DNA of 21,684 bases from an uncultured Clostridia bacterium. GTDB taxonomy: Bacteria; Bacillota; Clostridia; Christensenellales; UBA1242. The DNA lies in contig CAMEUD010000009.1 of NCBI GenBank assembly GCA_945937975.1, positions 1 to 21,684 on the forward strand, read 5' to 3'. The first letter of the stretch is position 1. Each line of letters opens with the position of its first letter. The translations under genes and the position numbers were made by a program. The notes under the pieces are model-generated. The model saw only the letters and a list, made by a program, of their open reading frames with translations, made no database searches and was not told where the DNA came from. Below, piece after piece: positions 8,233-14,847 of the stretch.

Positions 8233-8286
8233 TATTTTTGTATATTTTTTATTTCATTGCTCAAAATAATCGCAAGGAGGATTAAA

Positions 8287-8505
8287 ATGATTATTGTAAA
8301 TTATATAGCATTTATTTTGCTTGCTATTGGTGGTCTAAATTGGGGACTTATTGGATTTTTTAACTATAACCTTGTTTCTGCAATTTTTGGACCAGAACCA
8401 AATATTTGGAGTTCAATAGTTTATATTCTAGTTTTTGCAAGTATGCTTTGGCTTTTATTTGCAATCATTTATTCAAATGGTGTAATTAATTTTACTCATA
8501 TGTAA
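8287..8505 (+). CDS. DUF378 family small membrane protein
   Basis: A 72-residue protein with two membrane helices (about 4-27 and 43-64). The segment GGLNWGLIGFFNYNLVSAIFG is the DUF378 signature. The ATG at 8287 is chosen over an earlier in-frame one at 8257 because AAGGAGG (8274-8280) lies at ideal distance. The function is unknown across the family. It is divergent from the CadC-like repressor and might share its operator region. Confidence 0.88.
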   Translation: MIIVNYIAFILLAIGGLNWGLIGFFNYNLVSAIFGPEPNIWSSIVYILVFASMLWLLFAIIYSNGVINFTHM

Positions 8506-8520
8506 AAATTTAGTAAGAAA

Positions 8521-8547
8521 AAAAGTGGCAAATGCCACTTTTTTCTT
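8521..8547. terminator. Bidirectional terminator (DUF378 / fic)
   Basis: AAAAGTGGCA (8521-8530) pairs with TGCCACTTTT (8533-8542), with T runs on both strands between the converging genes. Confidence 0.85.
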
Positions 8548-8563
8548 TACGCTTAAAAATGAA

Positions 8564-9505
8564 TTATAAATCTCTACTTTCTTCCTTTTTGCTTATTTTT
8601 GTATTATTAATACTTAAAAGTTCTTGTTTTACATCTTTCAAGTACTTTAAAACACTTTTTGGTTTAGCACCTACCATTGCACAATCTATGTGATATATTA
8701 TTTCTTCTCTACCCTTATCTGACCTCATCAATTCTTCCAATTTATTTTCTGCTGTTTTCATTGAATGATTTTTCCTTTGCCAGTTATTGTATTCTTCTCT
8801 ATCATATACCCAAAGTGTACGACTTAAAAGTTGAATATTAGTTAAGTTATCTGTGGAAAATGGCTCACCAATAGGTTCAAGTGCAGTAGAATATAAAACC
8901 TTTAATTCATAGAAATTTGGCGCCACCCTATCTTGAATACTACCAAAAGCTTTAATATCAGCCTGTTTTAATTTTTCCGGGTCTAGTTTGTTTAAATCCA
9001 AATCGTAACCTGCACGCCTTGCAAGTTCAGTTAAGAATAATCTTTTTGACCTACCATTACATTCTCTAAAAGGATGCAAAATATTCAACTCATTTGAATA
9101 ATAAGCAAATAAATCAACAAACTCATTGGGTGTTAGATTTTTTAAATAGTTATCTTTTTTTAAACTATCAAACAAATCATTTATCCCTTCATTTATATTT
9201 TCAACATAATAAAAAGTATTTGAACCCTTTATCATATTCATAACTCTAATTTTCCCAGCCCAAGGATACAAGTCTTCTAATAAATACTTATGAATATAGC
9301 ACAAACCTTCAAATGTCATAGGTATGTTTTGTATGATATTCTTTTTATACAATTCTAATGTTTTTATTGATGTAACCTTATATTCAACATCGAGCATTTC
9401 AAATTTATCTACAATACCAAGTTTATTATCTAAATATGGATGGTTATCTTGTTCATCTTCATTATATTCATCATATTTTAATTTATATTTGTCCATTGGC
9501 ATCAC
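8564..9505 (-). CDS. Fic-domain toxin (AMPylase-like), class I
   Basis: Fic enzymes transfer AMP (or another nucleotide moiety) to hydroxyl groups of targets; class I toxins such as VbhT/FicT modify DNA gyrase and topoisomerase IV. The domain spans about residues 45-200 of 313. The G.IR.......F......I segment (AGKIRVMNMIKGSNTFYY, about 83-100) is the flap. The active-site loop is HPFRECNGR (144-152): His144, Glu148, Asn150 and Arg152 are kept, but the usual Gly before Asn is Cys149. The C-terminal third (210-313), helical and charged, resembles the extra domain of VbhT-type toxins. The gene overlaps its antitoxin by 23 bp, so the two are translated together. Confidence 0.92.
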   Translation of the reverse strand: MMPMDKYKLKYDEYNEDEQDNHPYLDNKLGIVDKFEMLDVEYKVTSIKTLELYKKNIIQNIPMTFEGLCYIHKYLLEDLYPWAGKIRVMNMIKGSNTFYYVENINEGINDLFDSLKKDNYLKNLTPNEFVDLFAYYSNELNILHPFRECNGRSKRLFLTELARRAGYDLDLNKLDPEKLKQADIKAFGSIQDRVAPNFYELKVLYSTALEPIGEPFSTDNLTNIQLLSRTLWVYDREEYNNWQRKNHSMKTAENKLEELMRSDKGREEIIYHIDCAMVGAKPKSVLKYLKDVKQELLSINNTKISKKEESRDL

Positions 9506-9695
9506 CTTTTTTATATTTAGATAAAATTTTGTCTATTTCATTTTTTGCATTAGTTTTGTCATTTGCAATATTTATTAAAATTTGTTTATCTTCATCAGTT
9601 AAAGTGTAACCTTCAATTTGCCAAGATTTATCAATATGATTTATTGCTTTTTTTAAATCATTTGGCAAATTATCAATTTGATTTTGAATATCCAT
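9483..9695 (-). CDS. VbhA-like antitoxin of the Fic toxin
   Basis: A 70-residue helical protein that carries the Fic inhibitory motif (S/T)xxxE(G/N) as SWQIEG at residues 24-29. In class I systems the Glu of this motif (E28 here) enters the toxin's ATP pocket and blocks nucleotide binding. The following TLTDEDKQILINIANDKTNA matches the usual VbhA-type tail (lt.ee......a..Gei). AGGGGA upstream is the ribosome site. It is first gene of the toxin operon, overlapping fic. Confidence 0.9.
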   Translation of the reverse strand: MDIQNQIDNLPNDLKKAINHIDKSWQIEGYTLTDEDKQILINIANDKTNAKNEIDKILSKYKKGDANGQI

Positions 9696-9713
9696 ATTTC
9701 CCCTACTATTAAT

Positions 9714-9742
9714 AAGATACCATTATTTATGGTTTTAGTCAA
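9714..9742 (-). promoter_or_regulatory. Promoter of the Fic toxin-antitoxin operon with internal palindrome
   Basis: On the minus strand, TTGACT (9742-9737), 17 bp and TATCTT (9719-9714). The spacer holds a palindrome, ACCATTATTTATGGT (9719-9733), well placed for an autorepressor. Confidence 0.65.
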
Positions 9743-9784
9743 TAATGACAAAATATTTTTTTGTTATTTGAATATGATATTATT

Positions 9785-10342
9785 ATGAAAAAAATTTTAT
9801 TATATTTAAGCGCTTTTGTACCACTATACTTTTTGATTTCAATAAAAATTATAATTGACTTAATAAATGCAAATTTATCTTGGAATTTTTTAAATACTAT
9901 TTCACTAATTTTATTCATAATTTTAATGATATTAGGTACTATTGGGGCAAAGGAAGCAATCGCACATAAAAGCACAAAAACAACAAAAATTGAAATAATT
10001 TCAAGAAAAAACATAACAGAACAGTATTTTTTAGGTTATTTTTCATTATTTGTCCTTTTTGCATTAACATTTGAACTTGAAAAAATTAGTATGTTTATTG
10101 TGTTTATTTTAATAATTATTTTAATTGGAATAGTTTATATTAAAAACAACTTATTTTATATTAATCCATTCTTAAATATTTTGGGTTATAACTTTTATCA
10201 AGTTGAATATATCAACTTATCTACAAATATAAAAGATACAGCAATATTTTTTTATAAAGGTGAATTTTCTTTAAGTAAAAAATTTTACCTATCAAAACTT
10301 TCTCACGAAAATTTTAATATGATAGAAGATTATGAAGAATAA
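9785..10342 (+). CDS. Four-helix membrane protein, unknown
   Basis: I do not recognise this protein of about 185 residues. Hydrophobic segments lie at about 3-25, 37-57, 80-94 and 98-118; a cytosolic tail of about 65 residues follows (from NPFLNILGYNFYQVEYINLS). The tail has a mixed strand-like pattern ending KLSHENFNMIEDYEE. I chose the ATG at 9785 because MKKILLYL is a typical membrane N-terminus; an earlier in-frame start at 9761 adds MLFEYDII. No ribosome site is visible at either. It is divergent from the Fic operon, and a defence-related role by neighbourhood is only a guess. Confidence 0.7.
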   Translation: MKKILLYLSAFVPLYFLISIKIIIDLINANLSWNFLNTISLILFIILMILGTIGAKEAIAHKSTKTTKIEIISRKNITEQYFLGYFSLFVLFALTFELEKISMFIVFILIIILIGIVYIKNNLFYINPFLNILGYNFYQVEYINLSTNIKDTAIFFYKGEFSLSKKFYLSKLSHENFNMIEDYEE

Positions 10343-10367
10343 AAAGAAAAGGCAAAAATTTGCCTTT
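10341..10367. terminator. Terminator of the DUF308 gene
   Basis: GAAAAGGCAAA (10347-10357) pairs with TTTGCCTTTCC (10359-10369). The minus strand continues into TTTTCTTTTTATT, so it mainly serves the DUF308 gene. Confidence 0.7.
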
Positions 10368-10389
10368 CCCCTTAATTTTATCTTATTTT

Positions 10390-11010
10390 TTATTGATTGT
10401 CTTTATTTTCATCATCAGGATTTTCAATTTCAATAACATTGTTTTCTTTTGCAAGCAAATCTTTAAATGTTTTTCTTGCCTTTTTAATTTTTGCAGAAAC
10501 AACAAATGTATCTACAAAATCAAACAAACCTTCCAAAATTAAAATTGTTCCCATTGAATACAATAATACATTTTCAACCGATGGACAACATACCAAAATA
10601 ATTCCACATACCATAATCACCAAAGCAATTATGAAATCAAACCACCAATATTTTGCACCATATCTTCTGCAATCAAATGACCATTGCATTGAAAACAAAC
10701 TTTTGATAATAAATACAAGCCCAAAAGTGAAACCTAATACACCACTATTTACCAAATATTCTGCTGAAGCAAATAATACTATTCCCAAAGCAAAGTCTGC
10801 CATCCCTAAAATAAAACCAAAAGGTTCAATACCATACATAAAATAGCTAATACATTTTATAATTCCCATAACGAGAACAATGCTTGCAAACAAATATACT
10901 ATTGTTGATTTTGTAAAGTCTGGACACGCAATAAACAAAATACCAATTACAATACTTGCTAATGCTTCTATAAGTGAAATTGATTTAATTTTTCTTAAAA
11001 ATTCTCTCAT
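10390..11010 (-). CDS. DUF308/HdeD-family membrane protein
   Basis: A 206-residue protein with six short hydrophobic helices arranged as three repeated pairs. Each repeat has the family pattern 'GI....P......I....ai..i..Gi..i' (for example SIVIGILFIACPDFTKSTIVYLFASI cut at about residues 19-44, and CGIILVCCPSVENVLLYSMG near 138-157). The tail (KARKTFKDLLAKENNVIEIE) is cytosolic and charged. HdeD of E. coli is linked to acid resistance, but the role in Firmicutes is unknown. An AAGGAGA ribosome site supports the start. Confidence 0.85.
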   Translation of the reverse strand: MREFLRKIKSISLIEALASIVIGILFIACPDFTKSTIVYLFASIVLVMGIIKCISYFMYGIEPFGFILGMADFALGIVLFASAEYLVNSGVLGFTFGLVFIIKSLFSMQWSFDCRRYGAKYWWFDFIIALVIMVCGIILVCCPSVENVLLYSMGTILILEGLFDFVDTFVVSAKIKKARKTFKDLLAKENNVIEIENPDDENKDNQ

Positions 11011-11038
11011 AATTTTCTCCTTTTATAATTTCGTAAAA

Positions 11039-11066
11039 AGTATACATCATTATGAAATAAATTCAA
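11039..11066 (-). promoter_or_regulatory. Promoter of the DUF308 gene
   Basis: On the minus strand, TTGAAT (11066-11061), 16 bp and TATACT (11044-11039). Confidence 0.6.
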
Positions 11067-11127
11067 AATAGTTTTAGAACACTTTTAATAATTTTAAACA
11101 TTGTATTTAAAATTGTTGAAAATTATA

Positions 11128-11145
11128 ATTGAATACATATTCAAT
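11128..11145. promoter_or_regulatory. Perfect 8-2-8 inverted repeat resembling an ArsR-type operator
   Basis: ATTGAATA-CA-TATTCAAT lies between the Nudix stop codon and the DUF308 promoter. Its TTGAA-N6-TTCAA core has the same layout as the operator of the CadC-like repressor at 8183-8198. No T run follows on either strand, so it is not a terminator. Confidence 0.4.
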
Positions 11146-11151
11146 CATATC

Positions 11152-11658
11152 TTATAATGTTTCTAATTCATTATCATTTACATTATCAACTATCTTAAAC
11201 TTGTGTGAAAGCATATGCATATTAGGGTCAAATTTACATTTCCCTACAAATTTTTTATTTTGCAAAAAATACTCTATCCAAAGTTTATCATCTTCCAACA
11301 TTCTATCAGTTGGTATATTATTTTCATCATACCAATTTGGAATCATTTCTTCAGTTTCTTTTATTTCACCCATAAAATTTGAACATCTGTATATATGAAC
11401 AAGCATATTCACATGCTCACCTTTATACCAAACATCAAAAGCGATTTTTCCGACCATAGAGTAATCTAATGGAGTTACTCCTATTTCTTCTTGGGTTTCT
11501 CTTACCATTGCTTGGTCAATAGTTTCTCCCAAGTCTTGTTTTCCACCAATACCATTTAGTGTTCCTTTTGCAAATCCTCTTTTCTTTTCTCCAAGCAAGA
11601 TTTTTCCTTCTTTTTGTATTAAAAGAAGGGTTGAATTGATTGTTCTTAAATTTTCCAT
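11152..11658 (-). CDS. Nudix hydrolase, MTH1-like (oxidised dNTPase)
   Basis: A 168-residue Nudix hydrolase. The Nudix box GX5EX7REXXEEXG is complete: G39, E45, R53-E54, E57-E58, G60. Beyond the box it follows MTH1/NUDT1 closely: LLGEKKRGFAKGTLNGIGGK before the box, then MIPNWYDENNIP, MLEDDKLWIEYFLQNKKFVG and a final CKFDP block (human MTH1 has KKRGFGAGRWNGFGGK, then DD..W....LQ.KKF.G.FKF). This predicts hydrolysis of 8-oxo-dGTP or 2-OH-dATP to monophosphates, cleaning the nucleotide pool. An AAGGATG ribosome site supports the start. Specificity is inferred from similarity only. Confidence 0.92.
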   Translation of the reverse strand: MENLRTINSTLLLIQKEGKILLGEKKRGFAKGTLNGIGGKQDLGETIDQAMVRETQEEIGVTPLDYSMVGKIAFDVWYKGEHVNMLVHIYRCSNFMGEIKETEEMIPNWYDENNIPTDRMLEDDKLWIEYFLQNKKFVGKCKFDPNMHMLSHKFKIVDNVNDNELETL

Positions 11659-11808
11659 ATTTTCATCCTTTTAAATTTTATTTGACTGTTAATAAAAAAA
11701 ATGACAAAATAAATACAGCCAAAAATTATTTTGCTTATTATTTTGCCATTCTAAAGAATTACTTCTCCAAAAAATCCAATAACCGGAATGGTCGAAATGG
11801 TTGTAATT

Positions 11809-11837
11809 ATGATACAATAAAATGAATAAATTGTCAA
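11809..11837 (-). promoter_or_regulatory. Promoter with long leader before the Nudix gene
   Basis: On the minus strand, TTGACA (11837-11832), 17 bp and TATCAT (11814-11809). The RNA would start near 11802 and carry about 144 nt of leader before the ATG at 11658. The leader contains a possible long-range stem (CCATTC with GAATGG) and a repeated GCAAAATAAT. Confidence 0.55.
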
Positions 11838-11895
11838 TAGTTAATTAATTATTATTAATATAATAAAATTAATGAAAAAATACAATAATCAATAT

Positions 11896-11931
11896 GCTTT
11901 TGTTCCATGATTTTATTTGGTATGGTATAAT
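11896..11931 (+). repeat. Degenerate CRISPR repeat (orphan 1)
   Basis: Bases 11902-11931 match the last 30 bp of the array repeat with two mismatches, including the ATTTTATTTGGTATGGTATAAT end given here as ATTTTATTTGG + TATGGTATAAT. The first six bases of the repeat are replaced. The orientation is the same as the array 5 kb away. The extended -10 (TGG TATAAT) is intact. Confidence 0.75.
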
Positions 11932-12016
11932 AAGATTGCACAAACCAATGATACAACAACAATTCCAATAACAAGACAACTCAATTTGTAGTAATTAGAT
12001 TAAAAAATTTTCTCAT
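11913..12016 (-). pseudogene. Broken small single-helix membrane protein
   Basis: An ATG at 12016 with a strong AAAAGGAGA ribosome site opens MRKFFNLITTN and stops. One base out of frame, the sequence continues as NYYKLSCLVIGIVVVSLVCA then ILLYHTK and stop, a typical membrane helix. A one-base frameshift therefore splits a gene of about 34 residues. The last five codons and the stop lie inside the degenerate CRISPR repeat. The function is unknown. It resembles the small membrane protein at 13129-13263 only in general form. Confidence 0.5.
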
Positions 12017-12094
12017 ATTTTTCTCCTTTTATTCTAAATTTATTTTATTTATATTTTTATTGACTTATTTCCACAAATTACATATACTATTACT

Positions 12095-12194
12095 GATTGA
12101 GATAATCTATATGAACTCAATTACAAGTTATATAACTTGGGGATAAAAAACATATTAATATGTTTTAGTGAGAGTAATTTTTACTCTCTTTTTT
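12095..12194 (+). ncRNA. Putative small RNA 2a (about 100 nt)
   Basis: The promoter is TTGACT (12060-12065), 17 bp, TATACT (12083-12088); the RNA starts near 12095. Predicted hairpins in order are ATTGAG...CTCAAT, CAAGTTATATAACTTG, AACATATTAATATGTT, then the terminator GAGAGTAA/TTACTCTC (12170-12188) and six T. No ORF with a ribosome site is present. It is about 80-85% identical to the unit at 12917-13017, differing mainly in loops. It lies on the strand opposite to the surrounding small genes. Promoter and terminator are seen in sequence; function is unknown. Confidence 0.62.
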
Positions 12195-12242
12195 ATTAAA
12201 AATTTTATTGACTTTTTATAAAAAATTGAATATGCTACTAAT

Positions 12243-12315
12243 ACTTAGATAAACTTTTATCTATGATAGTCCAATTTTATTGTTGGTTGAGAACGATTTT
12301 TAATCGTTCTTTTTT
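12243..12315 (+). ncRNA. Putative small RNA 3 (about 73 nt)
   Basis: The promoter is TTGACT (12208-12213), 17 bp, TATGCT (12231-12236). The RNA has three hairpins: TAGATA/TATCTA, CCAAT/GTTGG, and the terminator GAACGATT/AATCGTTC (12291-12309) followed by six T. The terminator overlaps the stop codon of the convergent gene at 12300. It begins only 49 nt after small RNA 2a ends, so two units are in tandem. Confidence 0.55.
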
Positions 12316-12854
12316 AATTCTTCCAATTTTCTATGATTTTCTTGTTTGTATGGAGTATTACCATATAAACATTTATTTTTTATTTCTCTTACATACTTTT
12401 GTGGCATATCTTTATTCTTGTTAGCAGGAATAAACTTTTTACCAACTCTTACTCTTATACTTTTACCTTCGTCATCTAATGTTTCAATTTGTGAGTTATA
12501 TCTACTCTTGCCATTATCGTAATCAAGTAAACGAAATCGACCTTTAGTCGTTAATTTTACTACGGCCAATTCATTATCTTTATTCTTGTCTACTACCACA
12601 CTTTTTCTATAGTTACCTTTATCTTGATAACCTGGTTCCTATATTCACTTTGTCCATAAAAATATTCATCTCTTGTTTGCAAAATACTTCCCTGTTTTAT
12701 ATTTTATACTCAATGTACCTTTTGTATTGCACAGCATCCGAATATTTAACAAAAAATTTTCCATTACCAGAGTAAATATATGTATCATTAAATAAAATCT
12801 AAATTTGCGCATTCCATGGATAGTTAGAATTTTGAGTATCTTTGCTTTATACAT
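12300..12854 (-). pseudogene. Frameshifted gene, unknown family
   Basis: An ATG at 12854 follows an ideal AAAAGGAGA ribosome site. Reading continues in pieces across three frames: MYKAKILKIL..., then DTYIYSGNGKFFVKYSDAVQ, then LQTRDEYFYGQSEYRN, then from about 12635 an open C-terminal part of about 110 residues (GYQDKGNYRKSVVVDKNKDN..., ELAVVKLTTKGRFRLLDYDN..., ending NHRKLEELKKND). The pieces abut without gaps, so this is one gene of about 180 codons with at least three indels. The C-terminal part is basic with a strand-rich look. I do not recognise it; it has the feel of small accessory genes of Firmicutes mobile elements. Confidence 0.6.
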
Positions 12855-12916
12855 TTTTTCTCCTTTTACTTTTAAAATTTATTGACTTATTCCCACAAAT
12901 TACATATACTATTACT

Positions 12917-13017
12917 GATTGAGATAACCTAAGTGGACTCAATTACAAGTTTTTAACTTGTTGAACAAAAAACATATTTAATATGTTTTAGTGAGAGTAA
13001 TTTTTACTCTCTTTTTT
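12917..13017 (+). ncRNA. Putative small RNA 2b (about 100 nt), near-copy of 2a
   Basis: The promoter is TTGACT (12882-12887), 17 bp, TATACT (12905-12910). It has the same four hairpins as 2a: ATTGAG/CTCAAT, CAAGTTTTTAACTTG, AACATATTTAATATGTT and the terminator GAGAGTAA/TTACTCTC (12993-13011) with six T. Stems are conserved while loops differ (for example AATCTATATGAA against AACCTAAGTGGA), as expected for a structured RNA. Homology to 2a starts at the -35 box and ends in the terminator, so the duplicated unit is the RNA gene itself. Confidence 0.65.
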
Positions 13018-13128
13018 ATTAAAGAAATATTTTTATATTTATTAAATAATTATTTCATTTTTTCTTTACCTATATCTCAACTTTTATAATTCTATTTTCA
13101 TAATCAATATTATATTTTAAAGGGGCAT

Positions 13129-13263
13129 CTACTTATTCTTTTTTTTTACATTTGAAACAACATTATTTGTCCAAGTCATAAATTTGGGGACAAACAAATA
13201 TAGTCCAACAAATATAAATAAAAGAAGAAACAATATGCTCAATATTCGCCTTACAATTCGCAT
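13129..13263 (-). CDS. Small single-helix membrane protein (44 aa)
   Basis: MRIVRRILSILFLLLFIFVG then LYLFVPKFMTWTNNVVSNVK and a lysine-rich end: a positive N-terminus, one membrane helix (about 7-26) and a short outer tail. A GAAGG ribosome site lies 6 nt before the ATG. After the stop, a frameshift of one base at the A9 run near 13140 would extend the protein by about 19 residues (VDAPLKYNIDYENRIIKVEI). The stop may thus be the result of an indel. The function is unknown; small one-helix proteins of this type occur in phage and plasmid modules. Confidence 0.6.
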   Translation of the reverse strand: MRIVRRILSILFLLLFIFVGLYLFVPKFMTWTNNVVSNVKKKNK

Positions 13264-13310
13264 AAATTAACCTTCGCTTTTTGTAAAAGTTGTTCCAAAA
13301 GAATTTTATT

Positions 13311-13601
13311 ATGTTTGATATAACAAATAGAGTGAAAGATGAAAAACATTTTGCTAAAACAATAACTGCAAAATACAAAATGTCTAACACTAAACATAAA
13401 GATTTTGTTAATATTGTTTTACTTGATATTCAAGAAGTGAAACAATTTTTTGATATTAAAGAACTTTCTAATCAATTACGATTACTAGATTTTTATTTCG
13501 TTGTTTTAAAGAACAATCCTGAATATATTGGTATAGTTAAAAACAATGAAACAAGAAGAATTGAAATAGGGAAAGTATTGAAAATCAAGAAATATTTATA
13601 A
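13311..13601 (+). CDS. Hypothetical protein, 96 aa
   Basis: MFDITNRVKDEKHFAKTITA... continues with IVLLDIQEVKQFFDIKELSN and ends VLKIKKYL. It is mixed helical/strand and lysine-rich, with no motif I recognise. It is the only protein-like plus-strand ORF in the island and has its own terminator. It is divergent from the small membrane protein at 13129-13263. The ATG at 13311 is preferred over an in-frame TTG at 13290; the ribosome site is poor in both cases. Confidence 0.55.
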   Translation: MFDITNRVKDEKHFAKTITAKYKMSNTKHKDFVNIVLLDIQEVKQFFDIKELSNQLRLLDFYFVVLKNNPEYIGIVKNNETRRIEIGKVLKIKKYL

Positions 13602-13608
13602 CCTTAAC

Positions 13609-13626
13609 AAAACTATGTAGTTTTTT
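13609..13626 (+). terminator. Terminator of the 13311-13601 gene
   Basis: AAAACTA (13609-13615) pairs with TAGTTTT (13618-13624), with a two-base apex, followed by T. Confidence 0.6.
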
Positions 13627-13634
13627 ATTATCAT

Positions 13635-13826
13635 CTAAATAATAGAATGAAAAAATATTTTTTCTATGTGTCTTACTTCCATAGTCCCAAATGAACTATT
13701 AAGTAAAGACTTTTTTATTCTATATATTCTTTGATATTCAGTTTTCAAAATATTTTTTTTCTTAACATATTCTAATTTGCTTTCATCAATTTCAATGTTT
13801 AAATAGTATTTATCTTCTACATTCAT
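13635..13826 (-). CDS. Hypothetical protein, 63 aa
   Basis: It starts MNVEDKYYLNIEIDESKLEY and ends HIEKIFFHSII. The ATG at 13826 is chosen because a GGAGA ribosome site lies 6 nt upstream; an upstream in-frame start at 13862 would overlap the small RNA promoter. It is charged and probably soluble, with no recognised family. The small RNA 4 promoter reads away from it on the other strand. Confidence 0.5.
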   Translation of the reverse strand: MNVEDKYYLNIEIDESKLEYVKKKNILKTEYQRIYRIKKSLLNSSFGTMEVRHIEKIFFHSII

Positions 13827-13890
13827 AATTTCTCCATTTTGTTTGTTATAAAGGGTTGACATTTATATTTATAAGTAATATAATCAAATT

Positions 13891-13960
13891 AAGAAATTCA
13901 ATTAGTCATTAAGTTGACTTCTTGTGGTAACACAGCTAGGGTATTGAATTTCTTTTTTTT
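13891..13960 (+). ncRNA. Putative small RNA 4 (about 70 nt, closed by a 12-bp stem)
   Basis: It has the best promoter in the window: TTGACA (13856-13861), 17 bp, TATAAT (13879-13884), RNA start near 13891. The whole RNA is closed by a perfect 12-bp stem, AAGAAATTCAAT (13891-13902) with ATTGAATTTCTT (13943-13954), ending in a T run that is also the terminator. Inside are AGTC/GACT and TGTG-GTAA-CACA, a hairpin with a GNRA-type tetraloop, giving a compact multi-branch fold. The terminator overlaps the stop of the convergent gene at 13959. Confidence 0.65.
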
Positions 13961-14279
13961 ATTTGTAAAATTTTTTATTATATTTTTTAATTTTGGCTCT
14001 CAATTTTTTGGGAGCTTTTCCTTTTTTATCTCCAAACTGATTTTCATTTTGCCAAAAAGACGGACTTATCCTTTTATGTTTTACATTGTCTGATAAAAAT
14101 AGTTCTAAATCTAAACACTTTACACCATTGACATATTCAGGGTGAGTTTTTATATTTGCTTTAAACTTATGTCCCTTTCTTGCAGTTATTATTGCATCAT
14201 GTGGATAACCAAAACGATTTAAATGCTTTGGATTTAAATCAACCCTTATATCATTTTTTCGTAAATATTTTTTACTCAA
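13959..14279 (-). CDS. Basic hypothetical protein, 106 aa
   Basis: It starts with TTG (MSKKYLRKNDIRVDLNPKHL...) 8 nt after an AGGGAG ribosome site. Conserved-looking segments are DAIITARKGHKFKANIKTHP and ISPSFWQNENQFGDKKGKAP; the end is a lysine-rich tail. The protein is strongly basic, suggesting nucleic-acid contact, but I do not recognise it. It lies 18 nt after the small basic gene at 14298-14497 and is probably in the same operon. Confidence 0.7.
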   Translation of the reverse strand: MSKKYLRKNDIRVDLNPKHLNRFGYPHDAIITARKGHKFKANIKTHPEYVNGVKCLDLELFLSDNVKHKRISPSFWQNENQFGDKKGKAPKKLRAKIKKYNKKFYK

Positions 14280-14297
14280 AAATATAACTCCCTAGCA

Positions 14298-14497
14298 TTA
14301 AATTAGTGGTTTTCTATTTTTTGTTGTTTTACCAGTGCAACCATTCTTGTAACTTGCAAACACTCTGCTGTTTGGGTTTCTCAAACCACGCTTAACTTTA
14401 CCCAGATTGTAAGCCATTCTTTCTAGTTCTGTGTAAGACTCTTTTTTCTTCGTCTAGACTTGTTAGTGCTGTAAGGTCTTCTAGTGCGATATGCCAA
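14298..14497 (-). pseudogene. Small Arg/Lys-rich protein gene with one frameshift
   Basis: An AAAGGGGGT ribosome site is followed by a TTG start and LAYRTRRPYSTNKSRRRKK. After one indel in an A6 run near 14440 the frame continues as ESYTELERMAYNLGKVKRGL then RNPNSRVFASYKNGCTGKTT and KNRKPLI before the stop. The intact protein would be about 66 residues and very basic, so it is probably nucleic-acid binding. The family is not recognised. It is upstream partner of the 13959-14279 gene. Confidence 0.6.
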
Positions 14498-14544
14498 ATT
14501 TTACCCCCTTTTGCTTAAATTAAATAAGGCGAAGGCTAACTGTT

Positions 14545-14616
14545 TTATATATTAAAAAAAGTTCCATCCTCATTTACTATAAGAATAAACTTTACAGTTT
14601 TATTCTTCTTAGACAT
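14545..14616 (-). pseudogene. 23-codon gene remnant
   Basis: An ATG with an AAGGTG ribosome site gives MSKKNKTVKFILIVNEDGTF plus three residues and a stop. It looks like the start of a larger gene now lost. Support is weak beyond the ribosome site and codon pattern. Confidence 0.3.
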
Positions 14617-14668
14617 ATCACCTTATTTACATTTGACATAATATTTCTTCATATGTTAGAATTATAAT

Positions 14669-14786
14669 GACCATACTTCCAAAGAAACGGGAGAGCAACT
14701 GCAAATTGCGAGTTGACAGGAGAGAATGTTTGGTCTTTGTGCATAGACTCTCCACAATTAGCACTAACAAATGTTAGTGCTTTTTT
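14669..14786 (+). ncRNA. Putative small RNA 5, three-hairpin family (about 118 nt)
   Basis: The promoter is TTGACA (14633-14638), 18 bp, with an extended -10 TGT-TAGAAT (14657-14662). Family architecture: hairpin 1 CAACT/AGTTG, hairpin 2 GGAGAG/CTCTCC with an ATAG just before its 3' arm, then the terminator AGCACTAACA (14760-14769)/TGTTAGTGCT (14772-14781) and six T. Hairpins 1 and 2 use different bases from the other two members, yet still pair. The terminator sequence is identical to small RNA 8 and one base different from small RNA 6. Confidence 0.65.
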
Positions 14787-14847
14787 ATTTTCGCAAGTTT
14801 AACTTAATATCTTTAAAACTTTTAGAATTTTAGTTTACTAATGTTAT

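Noticed and set aside
11700..11825. Plus-strand ORF of 61 codons
   Set aside because: No ribosome site, low-complexity composition, and it is antisense to the probable leader of the Nudix gene.
12060..13020. Insertion sequence formed by the two direct repeats at 12060 and 12882
   Set aside because: The repeats are RNA genes with promoter and terminator; no transposase or inverted ends are present between them.
13163..13390. Minus-strand ORF of 75 codons
   Set aside because: It overlaps the better supported 44-residue membrane protein and the plus-strand gene at 13311, and its start has no ribosome site.
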